DNA of 64,000 bases from Lachnospiraceae bacterium (GTDB taxonomy: Bacteria > Bacillota > Clostridia > Lachnospirales > Lachnospiraceae), in contig JAFXSQ010000036.1 in the NCBI GenBank assembly GCA_017525525.1, positions 1-64,000 of the forward strand. The letters are read 5' to 3'. Shown here one piece after another: positions 52,591-61,337 of the stretch. Position 1 is the first letter of the stretch, and the number at the start of each line of letters is the position of its first letter. Made by a program: the position numbers and the translations under genes. Under the pieces are notes generated by a model that was not told the DNA's origin, searched no databases, and was given only the letters and a program-made list of their open reading frames with translations.

Positions 52591-52643
52591 TTGACAATGG
52601 CAGATAAGTATGATAGTATGAAAATACATTGTAAACGTTTTCA
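52591..52643 (+). promoter_or_regulatory. Promoter and operator of the PTS operon
   Basis: TTGACA (52591-52596) and TAGTAT (52614-52619) are 17 bases apart. TGTAAACGTTTTCA (52630-52643) follows just downstream of the start point and is the exact reverse complement of the operator at 48791-48804. A repressor bound here would block elongation or initiation. Confidence 0.85.
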
Positions 52644-52717
52644 ATAAGAATTCAAAAAAATAACCAAGGAGGAATTCGAAATTAAGGTGCGGTGAATAAA
52701 AGAGAGGAGTGATCTTA

Positions 52718-54679
52718 ATGGCACTGGATTACAGAAAATGTGCAGAAGAGATAGTATCCCATATCGGCGGAAGGGATAATGTCGCTCAGGCTGCGCATTG
52801 TGCTACAAGGCTTCGACTTGTCATAAAAGATAACGGAAAGATAGACAAGAAGGCGCTTGAGAATGTTGACGGAGTGAAGGGTATGTTCGAGAACAGCGGA
52901 CAGCTCCAGCTCATAATAGGAACGGGAACCGTAAACAAGGTTTACGACGAGTTCCTTTCGGTTACGGGAATGACCGCAGCCACGAAGGATGATGTTAAGG
53001 CCGCTGCGGCAGCACAGCAGCCGGCATGGAAGAGAGCTTTAAAGTCGGTCGGAGATGTGTTTGTTCCGATACTTCCGGCTATCGTGGCATCCGGTCTTAT
53101 GATGGGTGTCGTTGAGGCGCTCGGTAAAGCAATCCCTTCTTTCGCGGAGACTGACTGGTATTCATTCCTGGATATGGTTGCCAATACGGCGTTTGCCTTC
53201 CTGCCGGTTATAGTAGCGGTTTCGGCGGCGAGAGTATTCGGCGGCAACATATTCTTAGCGGCGGTTATAGGACTTATGATGGTTCACACCGGTCTCTTAA
53301 ACGGTTGGAATGTGGGCAGTGAAGATGCGATTAACAGCTTCTTCGGAATAACATCGGGCAAGATACCGACCTGGAATCTGTTCGGTAATCTGCAGATAGG
53401 TGATTATGTGGTCGGCTCGATATCACGGCACGGTTATCAGGGACACGTAATCCCGGTAATGATTGCGGTATGGTTCATGAGCAAGCTTGAGAAATGGCTT
53501 CACAAGCATGTAAACGAGATGATTGATCTCTTCGTGGTTCCGATAACCACGGTATTTGTAACGGCGCTCTTCACATTTGTAGTGATCGGACCTATCTTTG
53601 CTACACTTGAGAATTATGTATTAAAGGGAGCGGAGTGGCTCGTACAGTTCCCGCCGGGAGCTATGATAATGGGTGCTCTCTACCCGGCAACGGTAGTTAT
53701 GGGACTTCACCATATGTACAACGTTATCGAGGCGGGGATGCTCTCATCGGTAGGACTTAATACCTGGATGCCTATTGCATCCGCGGCAAACTTCGCTCAG
53801 TTCGGTGCCTGCCTTGCGGTAGGTATCAAGTGCAGACAGGCTAAGCTTAAGACAGTTGCCATTCCTTCTTCGATGTCGGCTGCACTCGGCATCACGGAGC
53901 CTGCGATATTCGGTGTAAATTTCAGATTTATGAAGCCGTTCATCTGTGGTATGATAGGTGGTGCGGCAGGTGCGATCTTCGGTGCCATAACTAAGATAGG
54001 CGCAACCGCTTACGGTGTAACCGGTATTCCGGGTTACCTGACCATAGACAACCCGGCAATCTATACCATACTTCTTCTGATATCCGGCGGTGTTGCGTTC
54101 GGACTTACCATGCTGGTATGGAAGGAGGAGGCAGATGAAGAGCCGGTGGCTGTTGCGGCAGGTGCTGCGGCAGCAGGAAGTGCGACCTCGTCAGCTTCAG
54201 AAACGCCAAAGGCAGTATCTTCGGCGGACAAGGCCGGTGAGGCGATAGTTGCCAAGACGGTTATCAGCTGTTCAGCTGGAGAGATCGGACAGCCTACAAA
54301 GGGCAAGATTATTCCTTACACGGAGATAAGCGATGAGACATTTGCCTCGGGAGTTCTCGGACAGGGCGTAGGAATTGAGCCTGATGAGGGTATAGTATAT
54401 GCGCCGATGGATGGTGAGATTAGTTCGGTAGCCGAGAGTAAGCATGCAATCGGTATAACAGGAGCAGGAGATATGGAGCTTCTGATCCATGTGGGTGTTG
54501 ACACTGTTGAGATGAAGGGCGACGGCTTCGTTGATCTTGTTGCCGAGGGTGACAAGGTAGTCAAGGGCCAGAAGATTATGGAGTTCGACAGAGCCAAGAT
54601 TAAGGCGGCAGGAAAGGCTGAGACGGTAGTAGTATTACTTACGAACAGTGACGATTATGATGACTTTAAGGTATCATAG
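52718..54679 (+). CDS. PTS system EIIBCA, sucrose-type
   Basis: The three PTS parts are in one chain. EIIB has phospho-Cys28 in AAHCATRLRLV. The EIIC membrane channel (about 105-470) has ten or so segments with TGLLNGWNVGS, AMIMGALYPATVVMGLHHMYN and LGITEPAIFGVNFRF. EIIA (about 520-653) has phospho-His in LLIHVGVDTVEMKG. An Ala/Ser-rich linker (480-520) joins C and A. It imports and phosphorylates a disaccharide; sucrose is inferred from the GH32, fructokinase and GH13_4 genes alongside. The ATG at 52718 has GAGGAG eight bases upstream. Confidence 0.93.
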   Translation: MALDYRKCAEEIVSHIGGRDNVAQAAHCATRLRLVIKDNGKIDKKALENVDGVKGMFENSGQLQLIIGTGTVNKVYDEFLSVTGMTAATKDDVKAAAAAQQPAWKRALKSVGDVFVPILPAIVASGLMMGVVEALGKAIPSFAETDWYSFLDMVANTAFAFLPVIVAVSAARVFGGNIFLAAVIGLMMVHTGLLNGWNVGSEDAINSFFGITSGKIPTWNLFGNLQIGDYVVGSISRHGYQGHVIPVMIAVWFMSKLEKWLHKHVNEMIDLFVVPITTVFVTALFTFVVIGPIFATLENYVLKGAEWLVQFPPGAMIMGALYPATVVMGLHHMYNVIEAGMLSSVGLNTWMPIASAANFAQFGACLAVGIKCRQAKLKTVAIPSSMSAALGITEPAIFGVNFRFMKPFICGMIGGAAGAIFGAITKIGATAYGVTGIPGYLTIDNPAIYTILLLISGGVAFGLTMLVWKEEADEEPVAVAAGAAAAGSATSSASETPKAVSSADKAGEAIVAKTVISCSAGEIGQPTKGKIIPYTEISDETFASGVLGQGVGIEPDEGIVYAPMDGEISSVAESKHAIGITGAGDMELLIHVGVDTVEMKGDGFVDLVAEGDKVVKGQKIMEFDRAKIKAAGKAETVVVLLTNSDDYDDFKVS

Positions 54680-54716
54680 TCGGGAATATATAATATAATA
54701 CAGGAGGGTTATAGCC

Positions 54717-54974
54717 ATGAAGGAATTTAAGTATGTTATCACAGACGAGGTAGGTATCCACGCAAGACCGGCAGGACTTTTGGTTCAGGAGGCCAAGAAG
54801 TACAGCAGTACCATCATGTTCAACAAGGGTGAGAAGAGCGCGAAAGCGACTGCCCTGATGAAGCTTATGGGAATGGGAATAGTAAAGGGTGACGAGGTTA
54901 CCGTTACCGTAGAGGGTGATGACGAGGAAGCGGCAGCAGCGGCTATCGAGGCTTTCATGAAGGAGCATTTCTAA
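54717..54974 (+). CDS. ptsH: HPr phosphocarrier protein lacking the Ser46 site
   Basis: HPr carries phosphate from enzyme I to EIIA. His15 lies in EVGIHARPAGLLVQ, as required. The protein aligns without gaps to the Bacillus subtilis HPr through residue 55, and there Lys45-Ser46 is replaced by Thr45-Ala46 (in KATALMKLMGMGI). The HprK regulatory phosphorylation site is therefore missing, so this copy should not act as a CcpA corepressor. It lies 37 bases after EIIBCA and is followed by a terminator-like hairpin. Confidence 0.9.
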   Translation: MKEFKYVITDEVGIHARPAGLLVQEAKKYSSTIMFNKGEKSAKATALMKLMGMGIVKGDEVTVTVEGDDEEAAAAAIEAFMKEHF

Positions 54975-54986
54975 GACTAAATGCCG

Positions 54987-55028
54987 ATCGGAGCTTTCCC
55001 TTACGGGAGGGCTCCGATTGCTGTTTTT
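54987..55028 (+). terminator. Intrinsic terminator after ptsH
   Basis: ATCGGAGC and GCTCCGAT, with TTTCCC/GGGAGG inside and a TTAC loop, are followed by TTTTTG. Some read-through must occur if the fructokinase, EI and GH32 genes share the upstream promoter. Confidence 0.75.
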
Positions 55029-55056
55029 GTGTAACATTTTTGGTGGAGGGACGCAT

Positions 55057-55923
55057 ATGATATACGGTGCTTTGGAAGCCGGCGGGACCAAGATGGTCTG
55101 TGCGATAGGGGATGAGAACGGGAAGATATTCGATCAGATATCTGTTCCGACGAAGGATCCCGGGGATACAATGCCGGCGATAATCGATTATTTCAGGGAT
55201 AAGGATATAGCAGCTCTCGGTATAGCCTGTTTCGGACCGATAGAGCTGGATAAGTCGTCTCCGGACTACGGACATATACAGAAAACCCCGAAGCTCTTGT
55301 GGGCAGGCTATGATATAGTGGGCGTGATGAAGGAGAGCCTTAAGGTTCCTGTCGGCTTTGATACAGATGTGAACGGTTCGCTGCTCGGAGAGGTTACCTG
55401 GGGAGCGGCAAAGGGCTTGTCCGATGTGCTCTACATTACCATCGGAACCGGAGTCGGAGGAGGCATACTTTCCGGCGGAAATGTGGTACATGGCATGCTT
55501 CATCCCGAGCTTGGGCATATGAGACTCGTGAAGGCAGAAAATGATCCGTACGAAGGAAAGTGCCCGTTCCACGGCACCTGTCTTGAGGGACTTGCAGCAG
55601 GACCTGCCATAGAGGCAAGATGGGGCGCGCCCGCAAGAGAGCTGGTTGATAAGGAAGAAGTATGGGAGCTTGAAAGCTATTACATAGCCCAGGCGCTTGC
55701 GACACTGATTCTTACCATAAGCCCGAAGAAGATCATTTTGGGTGGAGGCGTAATGCATGTGGAGAAGCTCTTCCCGATGATCAGGAAGAAGGTGCTCGAG
55801 AACCTGAACGGGTATCTGGACACAGCGGAATTAAATGATATAGATAATTACATTATCCCTGCAGGGTTAAACGACGACCAGGGAATAATGGGAGCGATAA
55901 AACTTGCTATAGATGCGGAATAG
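55057..55923 (+). CDS. ROK-family fructokinase
   Basis: This 289-residue kinase begins YGALEAGGTKMVCAIG (ATP loop) and has the ROK zinc site: HPELGHMRL then CPFHGTCLEGLAAGPAIEARWG. TIGTGVGGGI and VGFDTDVNGSLLGE complete the active site (catalytic Asp in DTDVN). It matches the bacterial fructokinases (BsFrk type) that phosphorylate the fructose released by GH32. The ATG at 55057 is chosen for the GGTGGAGGG site five bases upstream; the frame is open earlier without support. Confidence 0.92.
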   Translation: MIYGALEAGGTKMVCAIGDENGKIFDQISVPTKDPGDTMPAIIDYFRDKDIAALGIACFGPIELDKSSPDYGHIQKTPKLLWAGYDIVGVMKESLKVPVGFDTDVNGSLLGEVTWGAAKGLSDVLYITIGTGVGGGILSGGNVVHGMLHPELGHMRLVKAENDPYEGKCPFHGTCLEGLAAGPAIEARWGAPARELVDKEEVWELESYYIAQALATLILTISPKKIILGGGVMHVEKLFPMIRKKVLENLNGYLDTAELNDIDNYIIPAGLNDDQGIMGAIKLAIDAE

Positions 55924-55945
55924 CGTGTGAAAACGATAGATTGAA

Positions 55946-55978
55946 AAGATTCTTCGCGTCGCTCAGAATGACACGAAG
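55946..55978. repeat. Interspersed TTCTTCG/CAGAATGACA repeat copy
   Basis: AGATTCTTCGCGTCGCTCAG then AATGACACGAAGG is the same family as the copies at 13145, 20885 and 22008. It lies between the fructokinase stop and the ptsI ribosome site. Confidence 0.75.
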
Positions 55979-56003
55979 GATCTTAAACGGGGGTGAATAT
56001 TAT

Positions 56004-57656
56004 ATGACGATATACGAAGGTAAAGCGGTATTCGAGGGTGTTGCCATAGGCAAGCTCAGCGTGTACAAGAAGCAGGAGCAATCGGTAAAGCGTGTGAAGA
56101 TTGAGGATACCGATGCGGAGAAGAAGCGTTATGAGGACGCGAGAAACACGGCTATCGAACAGCTTAAAGGTCTGTACGAGAAGGCTGTGAAGGAAGTGGG
56201 AGAGTCCGGAGCGGAGATCTTCGAGGCACACCAGCTTATGGTGGATGATGAGGATTTCATCGAGTCCGTTGAGAATATAATAGAGACAGAGAATGTGAAT
56301 GCGGAGTACGCGGTTGCCCAGACCGGAGATAATTTCTATAAAATGTTCTCCGAGATGGAGGAGGAGTATTTCCGTGGAAGAGCAGCAGATATAAAGGATA
56401 TAACCGAGAGATTGCTGAATGCGTTGTCGGGAGCAGGTGCGGGCGGCATACAGTCCGCTGAACCCGTCATTGTGGTTGCGGATGACCTTGCTCCGTCGGA
56501 GACTGTGCAGATGGACAAGGATATGATCCTTTCCTTCGTTACCGTTCACGGTTCGGCTAATTCCCACACATCGATTTTGGCAAAGACCATGAGCATACCG
56601 GCGCTGATTGGCTGTCCGGTTCCGCTTGACGAAAGCTGTGACGGAAAGCTTGCGGTTGTGGACGGTTATGAGGGCAAGCTTTATGTGGAGCCCGATGAAG
56701 ATGTGCTTGCCTTAAAGAAGAAATTACTGGCTGAAGAGGAGGAGAAGAAGAATCTCTTGGATCAGCTTAAAGGAAAAGAGAATGTTACTCTTGACGGGCA
56801 GAAGATAAACCTTTATGCAAATATCGGCAACACGAAGGACCTGGCACTTGTCCTGAAGAATGATGCAGGTGGCATAGGACTTTTCAGGTCGGAGTTCATT
56901 TATCTGGGATCCGATGACTATCCGACGGAGGAGGAGCAGTTTGCTATCTACAAGCAGGTTGCCCAGACACTTGCCGGCAAGAAGGTCATTATCAGAACCC
57001 TCGATATAGGAGCAGACAAGCAGGCGGATTATTTCAAGCTTCCCAAAGAGGAAAACCCGGCCATGGGACTCCGTGCCATAAGGATATGCTTAACCAGACC
57101 TGAGGTGTTCAAGACACAGCTCAGAGCGATACTTCGCGCCAGTGCCTTTGGTAAGATCTCGATCATGTTCCCGATGATCATCTCCGTAGATGAGGTAAAG
57201 AAGATCAAGGAGATCGTGGCGGAGATCAAACAGGAGCTTGACGCCGACGGACTTGCTTACGATAAGGATATAGAACTCGGTATCATGATAGAGACGCCGG
57301 CTGCGGTTATGATGGCGGATGAGCTGGCCGAAGAGGTGGATTTCTTCAGCGTGGGAACCAATGACCTTACACAGTACACGCTCGCCATAGACCGCCAGAA
57401 CCAGTCCTTAGACGAGTTCTACGATTCGCATCACCCGGCCATCATGCGCATGCTTAAGATGATTGCAGATGCGGCTCACAGACACGGCGCATGGGCAGGC
57501 ATATGCGGAGAGCTCGGCGCAGATCTCTCGCTTACGAAGGAATTCCTTGCCATGGGCTACGATGAGCTTTCGGTATCACCGGGCAGGATACTTCCCATAA
57601 GAAAGACTGTGCTCGAAACCAATGTGGCGGAGTACAAAAAAGAGAAAGGTCTGTGA
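56004..57656 (+). CDS. ptsI: PTS enzyme I
   Basis: Enzyme I takes phosphate from PEP and passes it to HPr. The N-terminal helical HPr-binding part (25-145) is followed by the phospho-His domain with His188 in VHGSANSHTSILAK, and the PEP-binding barrel with GIGLFRSEFIYL, IIRTLDIGADKQ, RAIRICLTRPEVFKTQLRAILRAS and SVGTNDLTQYTLAIDRQN. Length (550) is slightly short of the usual 570. The ATG at 56004 is preceded by GGGGGTG; upstream sequence is repeat DNA. Having ptsI inside a sugar operon is unusual; it is usually paired with ptsH elsewhere. Confidence 0.95.
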   Translation: MTIYEGKAVFEGVAIGKLSVYKKQEQSVKRVKIEDTDAEKKRYEDARNTAIEQLKGLYEKAVKEVGESGAEIFEAHQLMVDDEDFIESVENIIETENVNAEYAVAQTGDNFYKMFSEMEEEYFRGRAADIKDITERLLNALSGAGAGGIQSAEPVIVVADDLAPSETVQMDKDMILSFVTVHGSANSHTSILAKTMSIPALIGCPVPLDESCDGKLAVVDGYEGKLYVEPDEDVLALKKKLLAEEEEKKNLLDQLKGKENVTLDGQKINLYANIGNTKDLALVLKNDAGGIGLFRSEFIYLGSDDYPTEEEQFAIYKQVAQTLAGKKVIIRTLDIGADKQADYFKLPKEENPAMGLRAIRICLTRPEVFKTQLRAILRASAFGKISIMFPMIISVDEVKKIKEIVAEIKQELDADGLAYDKDIELGIMIETPAAVMMADELAEEVDFFSVGTNDLTQYTLAIDRQNQSLDEFYDSHHPAIMRMLKMIADAAHRHGAWAGICGELGADLSLTKEFLAMGYDELSVSPGRILPIRKTVLETNVAEYKKEKGL

Positions 57657-57660
57657 TCTT

Positions 57661-59145
57661 ATGCGTGAATGGACAAGAGAAGAAAAGTACAGATACTTGA
57701 AGGATCCGCAGGAGGTAAAGGAACTCTACGACCGCATCAGCAGGTCACGCTATCGCCAGACCTTTCACAACCAGGCGGTGACGGGACTGATGAACGATCC
57801 CAACGGCTTTGTGTGGTTTGACAACCGCTGGCACCTGTTTTATCAGTGGTGTCCCTGGGGAGCGGTGCACGGACTTAAATACTGGTATCATATTGTGTCT
57901 AAGGACTTAGTCACATGGAAGAACTTAGGAGTGTGCCTTCTTCCGGATGAGGCTGACGGCTATGACAACAAGGGTGCTTATTCCGGCTCGGCCATGCCCA
58001 TAGGCGACAAGATGTACCTGTACTATACGGGAAATCACAGGGATGAGGACTATGTCCGTCATGCCTATACCTGCCTTGCGAGACTCGGCCCGGACGGCTG
58101 GCCCGAGAAGTATCCCTTACCGCTCTTCGGAGCGCATCCGGATTATACTGAGCATCAGAGAGATCCGAAGATAATCGCGAGGCCTGACAGGGATTGTTAT
58201 TATATAATTATAGGAGCGCAGAGCAAGGACAAACGGGGCGTGGTGCTGGTGTATCAGTCAGATGATCTGCAGCACGGCTGGACATTTGCCGGAGAGCTTA
58301 AGGTGCCCGGGTTTGAACATTTGGGTGACATGTGGGAGTGTCCTTCGATAGAGCATATAGGCGGACATGATGTGCTGATGTTTTGTCCGCAGCACATAAC
58401 CCTTCCCGGGCGCGGAGGCAGCAGAAACCACAACGGCTACATCATGGGCAGTATGGACTGGGATACCCTGACCTTTACACCGGACGGACAGTTCCATGTG
58501 CTCGACTTCGGCTTTGATTCCTATGCAGCGGCCTGCGCGAACAATATCGAGGATGTGGATAAGGCGATACTTATAGCCTGGATGGGACTTCCGGATGTAT
58601 CTTATCCGACGGATTTTGAAGACTGGTCGGGCTGCCTTACGCTTCCGAGGGAGCTTACGGTCAGGGGAAGAAGACTAATCCAGCGTCCGCTGCCCGAGCT
58701 AAAGAAATTAAGAGACGAAAAGCTTGAATTAAAGGCCAATGATGCAGGGTGCTTTACTCTGCCTGAGGCATGTGAGGTGGAGCTTGACATAAGACCGGGC
58801 GACTGTGAGCTTGATTTGTTCACTGACGTACACGGTGAGGGAGGCGTATCCATAAGCTATGACGACGGCGAAAAAGAGATTACTATAGACAGAAGCGGAA
58901 TGGAGATACAGTTCAACGAATCCGAAGGCTTAAGCCGCAAGAGGCCTCTTGAGAACGGACTGTCGCACCTAAGGATATTTGTTGACAGAAGCTCGGTTGA
59001 AATCTTTGTCAATGACGGCGACGCGGTGTTTACCTCAAGAGTTTTTCCGACAGATGATGAGCATTATATGAGAGTGAAGACAGGCGATGCATTTACAAGA
59101 ATATGGACACTGAAGCCGGCGGTAAAGGAGCAGTTTCTGATCTGA
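57661..59145 (+). CDS. GH32 sucrose-6-phosphate hydrolase
   Basis: It cleaves the fructose unit of sucrose-6-phosphate (or of related beta-fructosides). The three GH32 residues are visible: nucleophile Asp46 in LMNDPNGF, Asp168 in QRDPKII and acid Glu226 in MWECPSI. A five-bladed propeller (30-345) is followed by a beta-sandwich (355-494) ending SSVEIFVNDGD. The ATG at 57661 follows AAAGGTCTG. It lies five bases after ptsI. Together with EIIBCA and the fructokinase it makes glucose-6-phosphate and fructose-6-phosphate from sucrose. Confidence 0.93.
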   Translation: MREWTREEKYRYLKDPQEVKELYDRISRSRYRQTFHNQAVTGLMNDPNGFVWFDNRWHLFYQWCPWGAVHGLKYWYHIVSKDLVTWKNLGVCLLPDEADGYDNKGAYSGSAMPIGDKMYLYYTGNHRDEDYVRHAYTCLARLGPDGWPEKYPLPLFGAHPDYTEHQRDPKIIARPDRDCYYIIIGAQSKDKRGVVLVYQSDDLQHGWTFAGELKVPGFEHLGDMWECPSIEHIGGHDVLMFCPQHITLPGRGGSRNHNGYIMGSMDWDTLTFTPDGQFHVLDFGFDSYAAACANNIEDVDKAILIAWMGLPDVSYPTDFEDWSGCLTLPRELTVRGRRLIQRPLPELKKLRDEKLELKANDAGCFTLPEACEVELDIRPGDCELDLFTDVHGEGGVSISYDDGEKEITIDRSGMEIQFNESEGLSRKRPLENGLSHLRIFVDRSSVEIFVNDGDAVFTSRVFPTDDEHYMRVKTGDAFTRIWTLKPAVKEQFLI

Positions 59146-59161
59146 CCGGACAGGCATGACG

Positions 59162-59197
59162 ACACCCTGCGGATTTTCGCCGGGTGTTGTTTTTTTG
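59162..59197 (+). terminator. Intrinsic terminator after the GH32 gene
   Basis: ACACCC-GCG and CGC-GGGTGT form the stem around GATTTT, followed by TGTTTTTTT. It ends the sucrose operon. Confidence 0.85.
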
Positions 59198-59232
59198 CGT
59201 GCATTATAGTAAAATAACATAATACACTTTGT

Positions 59233-61317
59233 ATGATATATGCGCTTCGAAATGGGAAAATATACGGGGAAATGTACGACAATAATGACGGAGTATCAAA
59301 AGTTCATAACAGCGCCATTATGATAATAACGGTGACGTGTATGGTTGCGATCGTCGAGAGCCTGCTGCACGGCTGGGAATTCTGGGTTCCGCCTCTTATA
59401 GCAGGTGGTCTTATTGCGTCATGGTGGTTCCACCTGACGCAGTATTCAAGGCCGGCCTTCAGGGAGAATTTCTACCTGACGCTGTCAACGATGGTTGCTT
59501 TTTTTCATGGCGTTCACGAGACCAGCTTTTTTGAAATCATTGTTATTTCCGTGCTTCTTATGTCCGCAGCTACTCTTATGAGGCGTAAGGAGTTTCTGCT
59601 TATCATACTTATCGAATTCTATGTGCTCATGACCATACAGGTTATTCTTGTGGAATACACGGGCAATACCGTGTTTGATTCTTATTCCATTTCGAGGATA
59701 GTTCTTCACTGCGTTGCGGAATTCTGCGTATACAGAGCTCTTAAAAGTGTACTGACCGGATGGAACAGAACCGAGGCTACTCTGGAGAAAAAGAAGCTTG
59801 AAGAGGATGCGGAGAAAACCGGCATGGAGGATTTCCTTGTGAACATATCCCATGAGCTTCGTACACCTGTCAATGTAATTAACGGTATGACTGCGCTGAT
59901 CCTTAAGAAGGAGGATCGAGAGGATGTGCTTTCAATCAAGAACGCCGGCATCAGGCTTTCACACCAGATAGAGGATATACAGGATTACAGTGAGATACAG
60001 AGAGGTGAGGTGGTACTTACAAATGATAAGTACATGATTACCTCGCTCTTAAACGACATAACTGCCGGTTACAACCTGTTTTCAAACGTTGAGCGTCCTG
60101 AACTTGTGGTCGATCTTGATCCCACGCTTCCGGCTATGCTTAAGGGTGATGCGAAGAAGATAGCCAAGATCATTACCCTGCTTTTGGACAATGCATTTAA
60201 GTTCACGAGAAAAGGCGGAGTGTACCTTCACATTACGGGATATAAAAAGGACTATGGCCTTAACCTTGTGATAGAGGTTACGGATACAGGTATCGGTATG
60301 ACGAAGGCGGATATAGAGAGGCTTTCCAAGGGGCGTTACCAGGCAAACCGCAAGAGGAACAGAAGCACAGGTGGTATAGGGCTTGGACTTTCCATAGTGT
60401 ACGGCTTTGTAAGAGTGATGAAGGGCTTTGTGTCCGTGGAGAGCGTGAAGGGAAGCGGTACTACGGTTAGAGTAAGTATAGTTCAGGAGGTTATCAATCC
60501 GTCACCGTGTCTTTATGTTCCGGAGAGAAGCTCCATGAATACCGCATTTTATGTAATGCCCGAGAAGTATAAGGCGCCTGCGCTGAAAGAGTTCTATAAC
60601 CTTATGGCTATCAATATGGCCACCGGTTTGAAGATAAAGCTTAACTCGGCAACCAGCCTGCCGGAACTTAAGAAACTCATCACCAGAGAGGCAATCACTC
60701 ATGTGTTCATGGGTATTGAGGAGTATGAGCAGGATCCCGAATATTTTGAGAAAGTAAGCCGTGAGGGTGTAACAGTTACGGTTTCGGCTCCCGTAGGTTA
60801 TAGCGTGCGAAGGGGCAGCAGCGTGGTCGTTATGCCCAAACCACTTTACGGATACCAGGTCGCAAAGGTGTTAAACGGCGATACCGACGCCTCGGAGCTT
60901 CTGCCGGGTGCGGGTGAACAAAAGCCGGAGCTTGACGGTCTTCGCGCCCTCGTTGTGGATGACGAGATGCTGAACCTTGTGGTTGCAAAGGGACTGTTCA
61001 AGGACTACAACATGATAGTCGATACCGCGGAAAGCGGCATGGAAGCCATAAGCAAATGTGACAGTAACGATTATGATGTTGTATTCATGGATCATATGAT
61101 GCCCGAGATGGACGGTGTTGAAGCTATGAAGCGGATTCGTATGGCCATGGAGCAGAGCGGAAAGAATATTATAATAATTGCGCTTACCGCCAATGCATTA
61201 AGCGGGGCGCGTGAGATGTTCATGAAGGAAGGCTTTGACGGCTTCATAAGTAAACCGATAATCATAAGAGATTTCGAACATGTTATGAACAGGTTATTCC
61301 CTAACGGAAAAACTTGA
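59233..61317 (+). CDS. Membrane hybrid histidine kinase with pseudo-receiver and receiver
   Basis: Five or six membrane segments lie in residues about 28-180. HisKA follows with FLVNISHELRTPVNVI (about 200), then the ATPase domain (LLLDNAFKFTRKGG, DTGIGMT, GGIGLGLSIVYG). Residues 420-560 look like a degenerate receiver without the phospho-Asp. The true receiver (570-690) has ALVVDDEMLN and the phospho-Asp in VVFMDHMMPEMDG. The start is uncertain: a possible promoter (59195-59223) would put the start point near 59230, so ATG 59272 or 59320 could be used. The next kinase gene follows after 20 bases and shares the receiver style. Confidence 0.85.
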   Translation: MIYALRNGKIYGEMYDNNDGVSKVHNSAIMIITVTCMVAIVESLLHGWEFWVPPLIAGGLIASWWFHLTQYSRPAFRENFYLTLSTMVAFFHGVHETSFFEIIVISVLLMSAATLMRRKEFLLIILIEFYVLMTIQVILVEYTGNTVFDSYSISRIVLHCVAEFCVYRALKSVLTGWNRTEATLEKKKLEEDAEKTGMEDFLVNISHELRTPVNVINGMTALILKKEDREDVLSIKNAGIRLSHQIEDIQDYSEIQRGEVVLTNDKYMITSLLNDITAGYNLFSNVERPELVVDLDPTLPAMLKGDAKKIAKIITLLLDNAFKFTRKGGVYLHITGYKKDYGLNLVIEVTDTGIGMTKADIERLSKGRYQANRKRNRSTGGIGLGLSIVYGFVRVMKGFVSVESVKGSGTTVRVSIVQEVINPSPCLYVPERSSMNTAFYVMPEKYKAPALKEFYNLMAINMATGLKIKLNSATSLPELKKLITREAITHVFMGIEEYEQDPEYFEKVSREGVTVTVSAPVGYSVRRGSSVVVMPKPLYGYQVAKVLNGDTDASELLPGAGEQKPELDGLRALVVDDEMLNLVVAKGLFKDYNMIVDTAESGMEAISKCDSNDYDVVFMDHMMPEMDGVEAMKRIRMAMEQSGKNIIIIALTANALSGAREMFMKEGFDGFISKPIIIRDFEHVMNRLFPNGKT

Positions 61318-61337
61318 TCTGCGGAGGTATGTAAGGC

